Shown piece after piece: positions 1 to 32,035 of a stretch of DNA of 64,000 bases. The stretch spans positions 9,116,419 through 9,180,418 of the forward strand of contig CM034601.1 of NCBI GenBank assembly GCA_020091685.1, in the 5' to 3' direction. The first letter of the stretch is position 1, and each line of letters starts with the position of its first letter. This stretch comes from Lutjanus erythropterus. Taxonomy: Eukaryota > Chordata > Actinopteri > Lutjaniformes > Lutjanidae. The notes below the pieces were generated by a model. The model had not been told where the DNA came from and made no database searches. It worked only from the letters and a program-made list of their open reading frames with translations. Position numbers and translations under genes: made by a program.

Positions 1-1290
1 CACATTGGCTGTGAAAATACATAATTATACTGATAAAACTCATTAAAGTGAAAAAATATATGAGTTGTATTCCTTGTATGTACAAGGTAACACCTGGTAA
101 ATTTGAACATGGACACCAAAATTACCACTGCTGCACCACACTAACACTGTTTAGCATTGGCCTACACTGTCTGGAGCGATAGTTAGCCTGTTTTGCGACG
201 GTTCCCTCCATGCTAACACTTTAGCATTATCTTCATGTTGAATGGTTGTTGAGTTCACGCTAGTACTTTATCTTGCATTGCTGAATCATACCAAGCCTCA
301 AGCTAACATTTGGTTGACTGTAAACTTTAGCACAGATCTACACACAACTATTAGTTAGCCTCTCACTAATGCAAGACTTTACTCCATGCTATCACTTTAG
401 CACAGAGTTGTTTGTGTGGTGTTTAGTGGTGGCAAACTTCATCTTTTGAGTGCAAGCAAGCACAGAGCTAAAACTTTATGTTGAGTGTTTGTTCCGAGCC
501 TCTTGCTAACATCATTTTGAGTGAGAGTGCTCTCTATGCATCATCTTTATGTTGAATGGTTGTAGAGTTCATGCTAACATTGTTGAGTCATATCACGTTC
601 CAAGCTAACACTGAATGTTGAACCGTGGTTCATTAAAACTATAACACAGGCATACACTACGATGAGCAAGTTAGCATCTTGCTAACGCTGTTTTGAGAAA
701 AAGGTCACTCCATGCTAACTGTTTAGCACAAATAATGATATGTTTAGTGGTTGCAGATATGCTAACACAAATTATGTTGAGTGGTTGTTCCAATCCAACA
801 CCTCATTTCACTCTACTTAGTTATAGCTCATTGCTAACATCTTAGCACAAAGTTTGGCTCCTTGCTAACAAAATTCTGAGTGAGAGTGCTGTTTATACTA
901 ACCGTAGTACCCAGAGTTGTATGTTTACAGATCACAGATATGCTAATATTTTATCTATGAAGTGCAGGCAAGCACTATGCTACGATTTATCTTGCTAACA
1001 CTTTATTTATTTTGAATGGTTGTTTCAAGCCTGCGCCTCATCTCTCGCTGTTATTTGCAGGTTTGATGCTAATATTTTAGCACAATACTTGGCCTCTTGC
1101 TATCTTAATTTCTAATGCTAACTCTTTACCATACAGAATTAAATATTTACTGGTTAAGGGCATGCTAACACTTTATTTTTGAGTGCTAGCAAGCAGCATG
1201 CTAACACTTAAAACCACACACTTATCCCTGAGTCCATGAACGCTTTATCTTGCACTATTGAGGCAAAATAAGCTTCATGCTAACACACGG
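1..1290. repeat. Degenerate tandem repeat field ('gctaacactttagcac' modules)
   Basis: The motif 'atgctaacactttagcac' and close variants recur throughout. A second module, 'ttatgttgaatggttgtt', recurs near 231, 475, 546, 772 and 1003, so several units are about 230-245 bp apart. A third, 'gtttagtggt', is seen near 420 and 740. The copies are strongly diverged, which suggests an old tandem array. No coding potential is visible. Confidence 0.6.
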
Positions 1291-3510
1291 AAATAGTAGT
1301 TTCAAATTTTGGTGTCTTTGTTCCCATCATTTGATATGACATGTTTAGGTTGTACTCATGTTTGAAGCATCGATTCAGGGTTGGTCCCTCTTTCCTGGGG
1401 ACTGGAGGTGGGTTTGACGGTGGGTTTTACGCATTCCCACTGACTTATTTGACAGTGGATTTTAATGAAGGCTGCATAAAGGTTTTAAAGTTGGAACAGG
1501 ATCTAAAAAATCGCTGTCTAATGCCACGTTCATGTCATGTTGGGCAGAAATAACTTTGACATCATCTAATGCTGGGATCTTACTACACAATAACAACCTG
1601 ACAATGGCCTCGTCCACAAAAATCACCTAATTTCACCTTTTTTCCTTCATGATACTGATTCAGATACCTGAACTTTACATATCAACTGACAACAAATATT
1701 GATTAGGCGATGTGTAAAACTGGCCACCGTCAGCCCATCAACCGGCGCTTGCCGATGTATTTGCGCAGGTGTGTGCTCCCTAACCCCCCCACCAGCCCGA
1801 GTTTGTTACTTTACTTACACTATGTATCTACACTACGTCCAATAAATAAAACAAAATCCTGCAAAAGAAAATATTCTTAGCTCTGCAACTGCTGAATCCC
1901 AAGTTGCTCTCTTTCACCAACTAAGACGAGCTTAAGCGACTTGTTAACTCATTGTTAAACACAATTAAGCTCGAAATAAACCCAAAGAAACACCAAAAAA
2001 AAAAAAACGACCGCCAATGGACTCAGCCAAGTGTGAGAGCCAAACCAGGCAAAACCAGCAGCAGACACACAGAGATTCAGTTAGAAGCTACAAAAGTAGT
2101 GAGAACTAAACACAGACGCTGCATATATTTGCTAATTTTGGCGTAAAAATCGTACGGCTGCTGAATCTCAAAAGGCGTGAATAAAGTGTAGTCTGATCCC
2201 AAGATTAGTAGTAACTTTTTGTAGGTTTTGTCATCACCAAAATGATGAAAGAGCAGAAAATACACAAAAAAAGAGTTTATATTATATTCTGTTTTCTTTA
2301 TTCTTCTGATATGATGTGAACACGGCGTTAGGCTGATGAACTGCACAAAAATAAGTTTGAGAAGTACAGATTTCAGTGGCAAGCTTGGATTTAAAACGCT
2401 GCAAAAAAAAAAAAAAAAAAGAAAGACTGTGTTGCTGGGACTGATTTTGATCTGTGGACAGTGAACCAAATTTGGTCTCCAGTGCCTTGTGAAAAATCTA
2501 TTTGTGATACCCACAAAACTCGGTGTGAAAGAGCTAAGATGGCAGGCAGTGTTTACAGGTTGTGGCTGTATTTATCCTGTTTATTATCATCAATCATCAT
2601 CATCATCATCAACATATCCTAAAGGAGAATTACTGTTTCAGTCATCAAGAAAAGTGTCATTGTTTGTTTAGAAAAATCATATAATTCATATTTTAACTGG
2701 TTGAAACAAACTGCTATGCATTTACTGTTAGAATGAGAGCAAAAGCTGACATTTAATTCTGTTGAAATTAAGGCCTTTATATTAATATTTTTTAGTATTT
2801 CACATTTTGTAGCATTTAATCTATATTTTGAAATTATCAAGCGAATCCCATAATGTTGTTTTTACGAATGGATATGCATCATTTGAGTTTGAAACAATTT
2901 AAAGAATAGATAGACTGTAATTTTCTTGAATTTGTTTGCCGTGTTTCTGTTGTTTTAGACCTTTCATCTGTCAGTTTATCGGATGTTTTGGAGATTTTAA
3001 TCTTGACCTGCTGTCCATATATCACTCATGGGTGTGTAACTGACTTAAATGCAGCACCTTCACAACCTTTAACACTTCCTGCCCCACATTATTTTTGATA
3101 GCGTTGGAATTTTTCATACATATATATCAAGATTTGATGCATCTGTCCTTTTTTGTAGCGTGACCTTTTCTGAGGAAGATTTCCTATCTGAAAAGAGACT
3201 GGACTGTTTTATGAAGTAGCTGAAGAGAATTGATATGAGAGGAGTTATGTACTGTAGCTGCAACTTGTGAATTCAGAGCACCCCTTTAAAATTCAATAAA
3301 TATGATTTGATAGACTGTTTTGAACTAGTTTTGTTTTTCTTGTCTTGTTACCTTTTTGTGCGCATCATCAGCACAAAATAGAAGAGAGTTTTCACCAAAA
3401 TTTCATGTAAAAACCCCTGAAAACTTGGCTCCAAATCTCAAGTATTTGTCTGTAAAGTAAACCTCTTTTTTCTTTTTTGGATTGTTTGTGGTTGTTGCAG
3501 CTTAAATTGC
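1291..3510. other. Intergenic stretch without recognised gene
   Basis: AT-rich spacer. It holds an 18-base A run (2403-2420) and a short ATC/CAT microsatellite near 2585-2610. The short open frames here have no recognisable domain and no splice context. No RNA gene was recognised. Confidence 0.5.
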
Positions 3511-3518
3511 CTGATTTC

Positions 3519-3793
3519 TAGGGCTGCAACTAACAATTACTTTCATAGTCAATTAAACAATCAATCAATAGTTGTTTTAAAATGTCAGAAAATGTTAAAA
3601 AATGTCAGTCAATGTTTCCCAAATCCTAAGATCACATCCTCAAATTTCTTGTTTTTATCACAACCAAACAATATTCAGTTTACTGTCATAGAGGATTAAA
3701 GAATCCAAAAAATATTTAAATTTAAGAGCTGGAATCTGAGAATTTTGACTTTTTTCTTAATAAATTAAAAATCGATTAATTGTGGCAGCTCTA
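3519..3793. mobile_element. Short non-autonomous hAT-like element with 8-bp target duplication
   Basis: The element starts TAGGGCTGCAAC and ends GGCAGCTCTA, an imperfect inverted repeat. It is flanked on both sides by the identical 8-mer CTGATTTC (3511-3518 and 3794-3801). The interior carries the 'aaaatgtcagaaaatg', 'ttcagtttactgtcatagagga' and 'aagagctggaatctgagaat' blocks shared with many other copies in this window. The 8-bp duplication is the hAT superfamily hallmark. Family name is not assigned. Confidence 0.85.
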
Positions 3794-4464
3794 CTGATTT
3801 CAGCAGCTTTTCTAAAAAAATGTGATGTTACAATACAGTATGTTATAGGCATTTTTAGTGCTGGAATTTCAGGAGCAAGTCAAATTTTTTTGTAGAGTTC
3901 ATTAAAGATAAAAAGTCCCAGGGAAAATAAAACCACACTCTGGTCTGATTGTCTAAGTAACGTTACCTAAAAGGCTCAGGATTACAAACATTTTAACATA
4001 ATATGGTTTATTTGTAAATGAAGAACTGCACATGGGGGGTATTACACAAAGAAGCCTCTCAGACTCAGACAAAACAGCACAAAATTATAGATTGTAAGTG
4101 CACAGAGCATTGATAAATGTTAATAATCTTCTTTTCAGTAACCATGACAGAATACAAAACATAAAAATACATTTCCTCTCATTTATTTATTCAGTGTGTG
4201 CAGTGTCTTTGCCTGGTCATGGTGTCTTTAGGTCATATTTCAGATGTAATGTGAAGTCATGACCACTCAGAGGCGCTGCTGTTTCAATCTGACAATCTGA
4301 GGCTGAGCAGCTGGAGTGAAGATCATCTCCTACAGAGAGACAGCGGTGGTGGTCTGGTGAAGGTCATTTCTTTATTTGACACTGAATATATATAACAACT
4401 AATGAAGCTAAAATCTGTTGGTAAAAAAAAAAGTCAAAACATTGTGAAAAGTTCTCATCCCAAA

Positions 4465-4694
4465 GTGACAAATCACTTACTTTGTCCAACAAACAGTCCA
4501 AAACCCAAGGACTTTTCATTCATTGTCATAAATTACAAAGAAAAGCAGCAAATCCTCATATTTAAGAAGCTGGAACCAGACAGTTTCACATTTTCACTTG
4601 AAAATAACTAAAAATGATTAATGAATTATAGAAAAATAATAAAACTACTACTTTCAGTGGGCTGATCGATTAAACAACTATTCGTTGCAGTTCT
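4465..4694. mobile_element. hAT-like short element, related subfamily
   Basis: Contains 'gtccaaaacccaaggac', 'cattgtcataaattacaaag', 'aagaagctggaaccagaca' and ends 'cgttgcagttcta', matching the element at 49720-49960. Left boundary is approximate and no target duplication was identified. Confidence 0.6.
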
Positions 4695-6435
4695 AATGAC
4701 AAATAATCAAAAAGCAGGAGAGCTTCAGTGAGGGATAATACCCTCCTATATTCAGGTGAAATGTGCGACGGCTACGAGAACTCAACACTTTGCTGCTTAA
4801 GAAAACACGAAAATGGACAAAACACAAGAACATTAAGATATGTTGCAGTTAAAGAAACACACACAGCACAGCACAAATAAATACAAGTAAATTAAAAGAT
4901 ACATTCACAAATTTGACAATAAATAAGTAAAGAAATGCGCAATTACAGAGTGAAAATGAGCTAAAGATGATTATTTTAGATTTAACATTCTGACCAATAA
5001 CACTGTCTGACTTTACATGGTGAAACGTTCACACAAGTTGGTTGAAACTTTGATGAAATTAAATAGCAATTGAGTTGCATAATGTAAATCACTCCGCAAC
5101 ACTTGAAACTCAGCTGCAACAGTTGCAAAAGTCTAAATTTTGTGAAACTAATTTCAAGCAAAAAATGATCAAAACATTGATAATGTGTCGGATGGTGACA
5201 TCAAACTGTGTCATTCAAACTAATTTTAACTGATTTCAACTCGTCAACTGTTTATCACCAAAATGACCAAAATAATGAAAAAGAAGATGGTCCTTTGGAG
5301 GATTCAGAGGGAGATTATCATCATGGGCTTCAAGCATGGTTGGTAACTTTGTCAGCAAACAAACATCAGCGAGGCAAGGTTTGTTTACATTTCAGTGAAC
5401 ATGTGACTAACAGACTAACGGCTACCTTAGTAAGATGCTTCAATGTAAAGTTTGGATGAGAATTAGAGCTGTTATCTAAAATACAAAGCTACAATTTCAT
5501 ACTGGTGTCAGAAGGTGCCAATAAAGAGTTTTTCGTTTGTTTGTTTATTTGTTTATCTTGAATCAGTAAGCAAATGCACTCACTGGAGGCTCATTGGATC
5601 AAACTCCTTGAACATGTGAAATGATCCATTGGTCTTAATTTGATCTTCACTTTGAAAAAGGTGTAGAAAAGTCTTAAAATTGACCCCCTGTAAACTGTAA
5701 TCACCCTGTCTAGCCCCACAGTTTTACAAGCAGCAAAGAGAGTCAAAAACATTTGAATAATTCTGGCCCCTCCTCCCCATTTGATCTTTTCCCGCCCCCT
5801 TTATGTCCCAAAATACAGAGGCGAACCTGTTGCTCCTAAGCTTAGGAGTCACAGATAGTTCAGACAGCACACTGGGACTGGGGCAGCAGGGGTTGACATC
5901 TAGGAAACACACAGTAGATGAACGACCAAAGAGGAAGACCAAACAAAATCGCCACCGGCCACGTCAACTGGATCCCTCTGAAAGGTTAGTTTGATCATTC
6001 GTCAGCTCCTGCACGCACTTAGAACCTGATCTGTCGGTGCAGTGCGTAATCTCTTTTCCCAAGACGACATTGTGCATGAGTTTTCCATGGCTTATAAATA
6101 ACAACTGCTCTTACTTTGACCAGATGAGAGGGGAGAGCATTGAGAGAGGTCCTCCATGGAGCTTGATGGGACTTTAATGAGCTGCTGCCAAGGAGGGAAT
6201 CTTCCTGCAACCCCGGTCATCCTTTAAAACCCTTTTGCATCCTCAGTTTTGCCAAAAAAGTGACATGGAGCACAGCAGATATCTTTGAAAGCTGTTCAGA
6301 AGGAAGGAATCAGTGGGAAAATTGCTTGGTCAAGAACTAGTTTTCATTCTAAGGACGTGAATCCAAGAACGAACTGTAGGAAAGACAAGAAAGATCGGAA
6401 AGTTTGGTTTGGTGGTGAAGGTCCCTGAAGAAGCC
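4695..6435. other. Spacer and presumed 5' region of the smoothelin-like gene
   Basis: No coding exon is supported. A 63-codon open frame at 5803-5994 ends beside a possible donor (aaag|gttagt near 5984), so a non-coding leader exon is possible, but nothing confirms it. The last 200-400 bases before 6436 presumably contain the 5' UTR; no TATA box or other decisive promoter element was recognised. Confidence 0.35.
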
Positions 6436-17962
<11,527 letters not shown>

Positions 17963-18448
17963 CTCTGTATCAGAGTAGATCACACAGCACAGGTGTTATT
18001 AATAACCACAGCGTGTCCTCAACACTTTGAATGAGCGGAGCCCAAAATCAGCCTCTGACAAACAAACTGATAAAAAAAAACACTGAAACAAATGTTTTTC
18101 TCTGCCAAATCCCAAATATGATGCAGTTTTATACTGTATGTGTGTAGTCACCAGTTTCCTTGAGGATTTATAGCACACTGACTCTTAACATGCAGTTTCT
18201 TATGACTTGTATCATGATGTGTGTGGCTCCAATGTTGCTGTATTTACAGACTGGAGGCTGATTTTTGTGTAGTTCAATGCTGTTATCAAAGACGAGAAGA
18301 TTACCTCTCAGTTTAATGAATAATAATAGTTTGTAATAGCTGTGATCAGTGTTTGGGAACATGAGCAATTCTACAAACCAAAGAGTTATGAACCAGCATA
18401 GAAAAGCTTCAGTAACAATAACCTGAGCTGAGTCTTGTCATGTGGAAA

Positions 18449-18454
18449 AATAAA
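18449..18454 (+). terminator. Candidate smtnl2 polyadenylation signal
   Basis: AATAAA in 'tgtggaaaaataaagcac', about 490 bp after the smtnl2 stop codon and followed by T-rich sequence at 18463-18500. It is the first canonical hexamer seen downstream of the gene. Confidence 0.6.
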
Positions 18455-19264
18455 GCACTTTTCTAATATTTTTCATTTTTAATGTGAATATTTTTTTTTT
18501 TCACTGATGGGGTTAATTGCAGTGCAAAGATAAAGAGGCGGAGTGGAAGTGCAATTCTGTAAATAATTTAACTCATTAAATGTGCACTGGGTGTCGTTCT
18601 TTCACTGGTACAGGATGTGATTATCAGGAGCCAGATTAAGATGATAGTGATTTTAGTTGGCATGAAACCTGTGTTCGTTATATTTTTTGGGGCTTTTTGT
18701 GTTTTCCTATATTTTTTGGCTGCAGTTTTTACAAGGAAAGGTAATTTTATTTATATATCACAATACACTAGCAACTCAAAGTGCTTCACAGTTTAGCAAA
18801 ATAAACTACAACAACTTAAGACTCAACAGGCTAATAACTCAGCTGACGCACTCGCTGTGCAATGCTTCGTTGTGTCTTGTGAAATAACAAAGTCCCACTT
18901 TGTCGTTGTTGATTTTTATGGATAATTTATTGCTCACCGTTACTGGACTTCATTGTGTTACATGCAAGAGCCCAAAATCAGTGTCCTTCAAGATCCATAA
19001 ATACAACATTCAGAAGTACAACAACACAGGCATCAACTATCTGTGCTCCTCCGTTCAGAAACACCTGTCAACACCTAAGTAGACATGTGACTCAAAGCGC
19101 AATGGTGACGCTCAGCTGACAACTTAGTGTCCTGCATACGAATACACACCCCTTGAAATGGCCCTTACAACAACAGCAACAAAGAATGATTAAGGATTGA
19201 TCGATCGGTTAGCAAAAAGATGGGTGGCAATTCAATGTCTCTCTTCTTTTTTCTCAAATAATGT

Positions 19265-19620
19265 TTTTGTTTTGTTCACATTCAGTTTAAGAAAGTTGTG
19301 AGACATCCAGGCCTTAGTTTGGTGAATGCATTCGTAAAGAGACTGGAGAGGACTGGAGTCATGAGGTGAGAGGTAAATCTGGGTATCGTCTGCGTAGTTT
19401 TAAAATAAAGTTTTATTGTGCTTGATGATCTGTCCAAGATTGAGTAATAAAGGACTGCAGATTGATCCTTGAGGGACACCACAAGTCAAGGGAGTCACTG
19501 CTGAGGTAAAGTTCCCAAAGGAAACAAAAAAGCTTCTGTCCTTTCAGTGTGATTTGAGCCACTTTATTATAGTACCTGAGAATCCAACCAAGTGTTCTAG
19601 ACTGCTTTACTGTAGTTTGT
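19265..19620 (-). mobile_element. LINE reverse-transcriptase fragment, degenerate
   Basis: The minus strand reads, with breaks, SFFVSFGNFTS-like residues, then 'CGVPQGSI', 'PLLLNLGQIIKHNK', 'NYADDTQIYLS' and 'HQTKAWMSHNFLKLN'. GVPQGS and YADD are the conserved blocks of the non-LTR retrotransposon polymerase, with YADD in the active site. The wording fits an L2/CR1-like clade, inferred from memory. The reading frame is interrupted, so it is a dead 5'-truncated remnant. Confidence 0.85.
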
Positions 19621-19689
19621 AGCGCACAAAATATACAAAGCTTATGAAATATGACGTGTTGTTATAAATTTAATGACCCAACAATTACA

Positions 19690-19985
19690 TTTTAAATCAG
19701 AAACTTAATTGGCAACTATTCTGAAAATCGTTTCCATCTTAAATGTGAGAATTTGCTGATTTTCCTTTAAATTATTTAAATGTATTTTAAAGAATTTTGA
19801 GGTTTGTATTGTTCGACAGAACAAACATTGTGAAGGTGCCATTTTGGTCTCTGGGTAACTGTGGCAGCATTTCACGCTTTTTTCAGAATTTTTACAAATC
19901 AAACAATCAATCAGTTAATAGAGAAAATAATTAATCAGATCGAACAGATCAATCCATAATGAAAATGATCATTAGTTGCAGTCCA
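19690..19985. mobile_element. hAT-like short element, diverged
   Basis: Runs from 'attggcaactattctgaaaatcg' through 'gtggcagcatttcacgc' to the end 'cattagttgcagtcc', which matches the GTTAGTTGCAGCCCTA end of the family. No target duplication found. Confidence 0.6.
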
Positions 19986-20059
19986 ATACAAAATAGTTAA
20001 AAATAAGCTCTACCTCAATCAACTACAACAAGATTTTACTTTTACATTAATGCATGTGT

Positions 20060-20210
20060 AATATTGTAATTACCAATAACACTTTTCTGCATTGAGTACT
20101 TTTACTTTTGATACTTTAGCCCACATTTTCTTGATTTCACTTTTGCTTAAAAGTATATTTATAAAGTGAGGTGTACTTTTGAAGTACATGAATACTTTCT
20201 CCATTACTAC
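20060..20210. repeat. 'agtacttttactttt' interspersed repeat fragment
   Basis: The sequence 'gagtacttttacttttgata' and 'tgaagtacatgaatacttt' is related in reverse orientation to stretches at 38270-38460 and 58650-58760. Class unknown. Confidence 0.5.
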
Positions 20211-20819
20211 TAACTATTATTTTTTTACTCTCCAAACATCTGTCTTAACCTACTGGAAACTTCTTATTTCGTGTGAGTGATGCAAAAAAAAGTTCAAGGG
20301 TCCATATTGTGAGAACTTATGATGAAAATCTTGGATGGATTTTATACGCAGCTCTTTGGTCTTTAAAAATGTAGGTTTTCCTGCAAACTGTTTCAGGAAT
20401 CTTCACTGGATGCAGGTTACATTGCCATCTACTGGTAGAATAAATGTAGGGCAAAAGCCCACTGACCTAAAACACCATTTTCAAAACAGTCTTTTATCTT
20501 TACTATTTCAGTATTCCAATGTAATAAATAGTTTTAGAAACCTGAAAAATTCTGTAGTTAGAGAATAAAAATGTTGTAAACTCGGCAGAGTTCTACGGAC
20601 TCCTGAGGGTCCCGGATCCTTATTTGAGAACCAGCGGCTAAGATGATGCAATAAAAACTCAGTTTCCATGTGTAATACCACAGTACAGTCATATTGTTCA
20701 CATCACTGTTAAGTTGACTTTAAAATGGCTTTGACAATTTTTTGAGATCATAATTTGGTTAAGATCCTTTATAACTATAAAACAAAAACATTAAATGCAT
20801 GTTTGTAAAAAACAGCTCT

Positions 20820-21480
20820 GTTTTTCTGATTGAGATATTTATTCATAAAAATTAATAAATCAGCTCTGTCAGAGCAGATTTTTATGACAAATTATGAAAA
20901 AATTATGAAAATTACTCAATAAGTCGGATAAACAGAGCAGTTTTTGCAAAAGCTTCCTCAAGATAAGACGTCATATTAAGAAAGTTTTTAAAGATACCAA
21001 GTCATTATTTCAAGAATGTTTCTCATTATTTTGAGATACCACTAAAGCTTATTTCATTCACTTGAGAAAAAAATGCAGTTTTTCTGAATTAATGAGAACA
21101 TTTTTTAATAAAAACCAATAAATACATCACCTCTGTTTTTCTGAAATTATGAGATTTTTTTCATGTAAAAAGAGCTGATTTTTCAAATATGACTAATCAT
21201 ATCTTCAATTTAGAGAAACAAGCCATTTTTACTTGAACAAATATCTAATTAATTCAGAAAAATAGAGCATTTTTTTCTCAAGTGAATGCAGTAAGCTTTC
21301 TCAAGATAATGAATCATCAAGAAAATTTCTCAATATTTTGAGATATTAAGCCGTTATATTGAGAAAGTATCATTTATTTTAGATGCTAAGTAATATATTG
21401 AGTAACTCTCATTATTTTTAAGTCATTATTTCGAGAAAGTTTCTCATTATAATGACTTGCAAAATCTTTTTTAATCACAC
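20820..21480. repeat. Degenerate 'tctcattattttgagaaag' repeat field
   Basis: Recurring 'ctctgtttttctga', 'ttgagaaagtttctcattat' and 'aagtcattatttc' modules in no strict order, on both strands. AT-rich, low complexity, ending about 600 bp upstream of crk. Confidence 0.65.
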
Positions 21481-21779
21481 TGGCGGAAATGAGTTTACAC
21501 CACTAAGCTGATTAGGAGCAACCAAAATCTGCAGAAAAGTTTAATGATGATGCGTTTATGGCTTCAATTTTTTTTTAGAACATAAACTGAGACAAATTCC
21601 AGTGTTTGCTTTGAGCTACCGCGTCATCCTGATCAATCCCTTTGGATGTAAATATTTATTGATGATAAAATAAAGGATATGATAAGGATACGTGCTCGAT
21701 AAACATTGGACGGCAGCTGGAAAAAGTGCTGTGATCTCTCAAAGAAATAAAAGTATCGTATCTACGGTGTTTTTTAAGG

Positions 21780-30068
<8,289 letters not shown>

Positions 30069-30290
30069 GGAACACAAGCGCTCCTCGACGTCACCTCGAC
30101 AAGAGTCCAGCACATCCATTCTTCTCCTTCGGTCACTTTGTCATGCTCGGAACAGAAAGAAAAAAAAAAAGATTTATAAAAGCACACAAGAATATGAACC
30201 TATGAGCTCAACCGGTCAGGCACTCCTGACGCTGCCAATGAAAGACGTGTTGGGTGATCTTAACCTAATGTCATGTTGAAGAGTTTACAC

Positions 30291-32035
30291 TAAGGTCAGA
30301 CTGATATCGGTTCGACTATCGCTTATTTTTTTAAACACGGCATTACTCACTACAACTCTTGGCTTCCTCCTCGACTGTAGCCTCATAAAAAACCTCCAAA
30401 TCCTGCAATTAAATGTACATTCAGATAGACAGCAGAATGTATTGGCTTAATATTTATTAATGCTATTTTAAAGGAACACACAAGTACAGAGAGAGGTGTG
30501 TTTAGCCTAGTTTAGCTCCATGACTGAAAGCAGGTGTAAACAGGTAGCCCTATTACTGAACAGACATAGAAGTGAGACTGTTTTAGGGCACTTTCACACC
30601 CGACCTGTTGGTTCAAACAAACTCTGTTGCATTTATTTGGCTCATTTTTGTCTGGTGTTAAAGCTGTTAATCGAGCTCGTGCAAGAGACTGCTTTGAAAA
30701 GCCTGGTGCCGTTTGTTTGTGGTGTGAAAACAAAAGCAGACAAACCACAAGATTTTGCAACAGTTGTCAGGATTTTATTGTGAATTCAAACGCTAAATTA
30801 GTAAGTCCATCTGCTGCTGGGGAGCTGTTACTATTATCTCATAAGTGATATATAATCAAGCAAGATAATTGGGTAACCATGGTAGCACGTGATGCTGCAT
30901 TCACGTGCTCCTTGGATGATTCTTCTGACTTCGGTGTGTTCATGAGCTTTCAGGTCATAATTTTGAGGACGCTGCATCACTACAGTCCCTTAAACCACTA
31001 AATTTGGCTTTACAGTGCTTTATATATGACTTTCTATCACAGTTAATTTTAATAAATAACTTTAGGTCAATCTATGTGGACAGCAACTAACGGTTATTAG
31101 AAATTACACATGAGCCAAATTTTTATATGCAATACATGAAATCCAAACTTTGTCCACCATGTTTCTGCATATATTAGGTCAACGGACAACAACTCAGTAA
31201 CTCATGCACCAAAATTTTTGCAGACTTTTAAACTTGAGGGGGCGCTTGTGAATTTTTACAGTCGGGAACTCTTTCTCTTTTCTGATTAGATGAGGACAGG
31301 GATCTTCTTCAAAAAGCTAAATCAGAGGTGTGTTGTTGCTTGTTTCCTACGTGTATTTTCGGATTTCTTCACTAAAAAGTGAACGAAATTCAGCAACCAC
31401 ACAGTAAATATCCGGCTGTAATGTTACAGCACAAGACGGCTCTTTTTTCATTCTGTTTCTAGGCCTTATCTCTCACATATGGTCCAGCTGCAGTCTAATA
31501 ATGTTTATAACCATGTATTTCTTGAGTTCTTTTGCGTCCAAATACAGTGCTGCTTTGCTTGTTTTTAGTCACTGAAATCTAATTTCCCTTCTTGGGGACC
31601 TAAAATGACAGAAAACACCACTGAGAAGAATTTATTTGACATGTACTTTGATTTTTTTTCGTTTGGTCCACGTCCCATCTGCTGACATGGAGGGGGGCGG
31701 GGTTTATGACCTATACTGCAGCCAACCATCAGCTCCCATGTTGTCCACCTTTATAGATGTCATTTTTCCATATCAAAGGAACCAAATTACAGGTGTGAAA
31801 GTGTCTTTCCAGGCAGTTAGACGGAGATATTTCTTGATAAACAAACAGTCAAGGCAGTAAGTGCACACAGTATCTCAACAGAAGCTACTAACTGTCATGT
31901 TTAAATATTGGCAAAAGACAGTTTCAATCCAAAACTTGTCCGTCAGTGGCAAAGGAACACAAATTGTCAAGTTTAAATATTGGAAAAGAGACCATGTCAA
32001 TCCATAAACCGGTAACCGATATCAGTCGAGCCCTA
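30291..32035. mobile_element. 1.75-kb hAT-like insertion in the crk 3' region
   Basis: The left end TAAGGTCAGACTGATATCGG and the right end CCGATATCAGTCGAGCCCTA are inverted, with GACTGATATCGG exact. The identical octamer GTTTACAC sits immediately outside both ends (30283-30290 and 32036-32043), a perfect target duplication. It carries no recognisable transposase, so it is non-autonomous. An internal 'cactttcacacc' / 'ggtgtgaaagtg' pair near 30590 and 31795 suggests a composite or nested structure. AATAAA at 31051-31056 lies inside. Confidence 0.9.
31051..31056 (+). terminator. Transposon-borne candidate polyadenylation signal for crk
   Basis: AATAAA in 'ttaatttaataaataact', 983 bp after the crk stop and inside the hAT-like insertion. 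No AATAAA was seen between the stop codon and the insertion. Use of it is inference. Confidence 0.35.

Noticed and set aside
2077-2514. 145-codon minus-strand open frame
   Set aside because: Low complexity (it includes the poly-A run read as Phe), with no domain and no splice or promoter context.
5803-5994. Possible extra 5' coding exon of smtnl2
   Set aside because: The open frame ends near a donor-like gttagt, but its product matches nothing in the family and exon 1 already has the normal N-terminus.
6409-6435. Upstream in-frame start for smtnl2
   Set aside because: The codon at 6409 is TTG. The ATG at 6436 aligns with the human SMTNL2 N-terminus.
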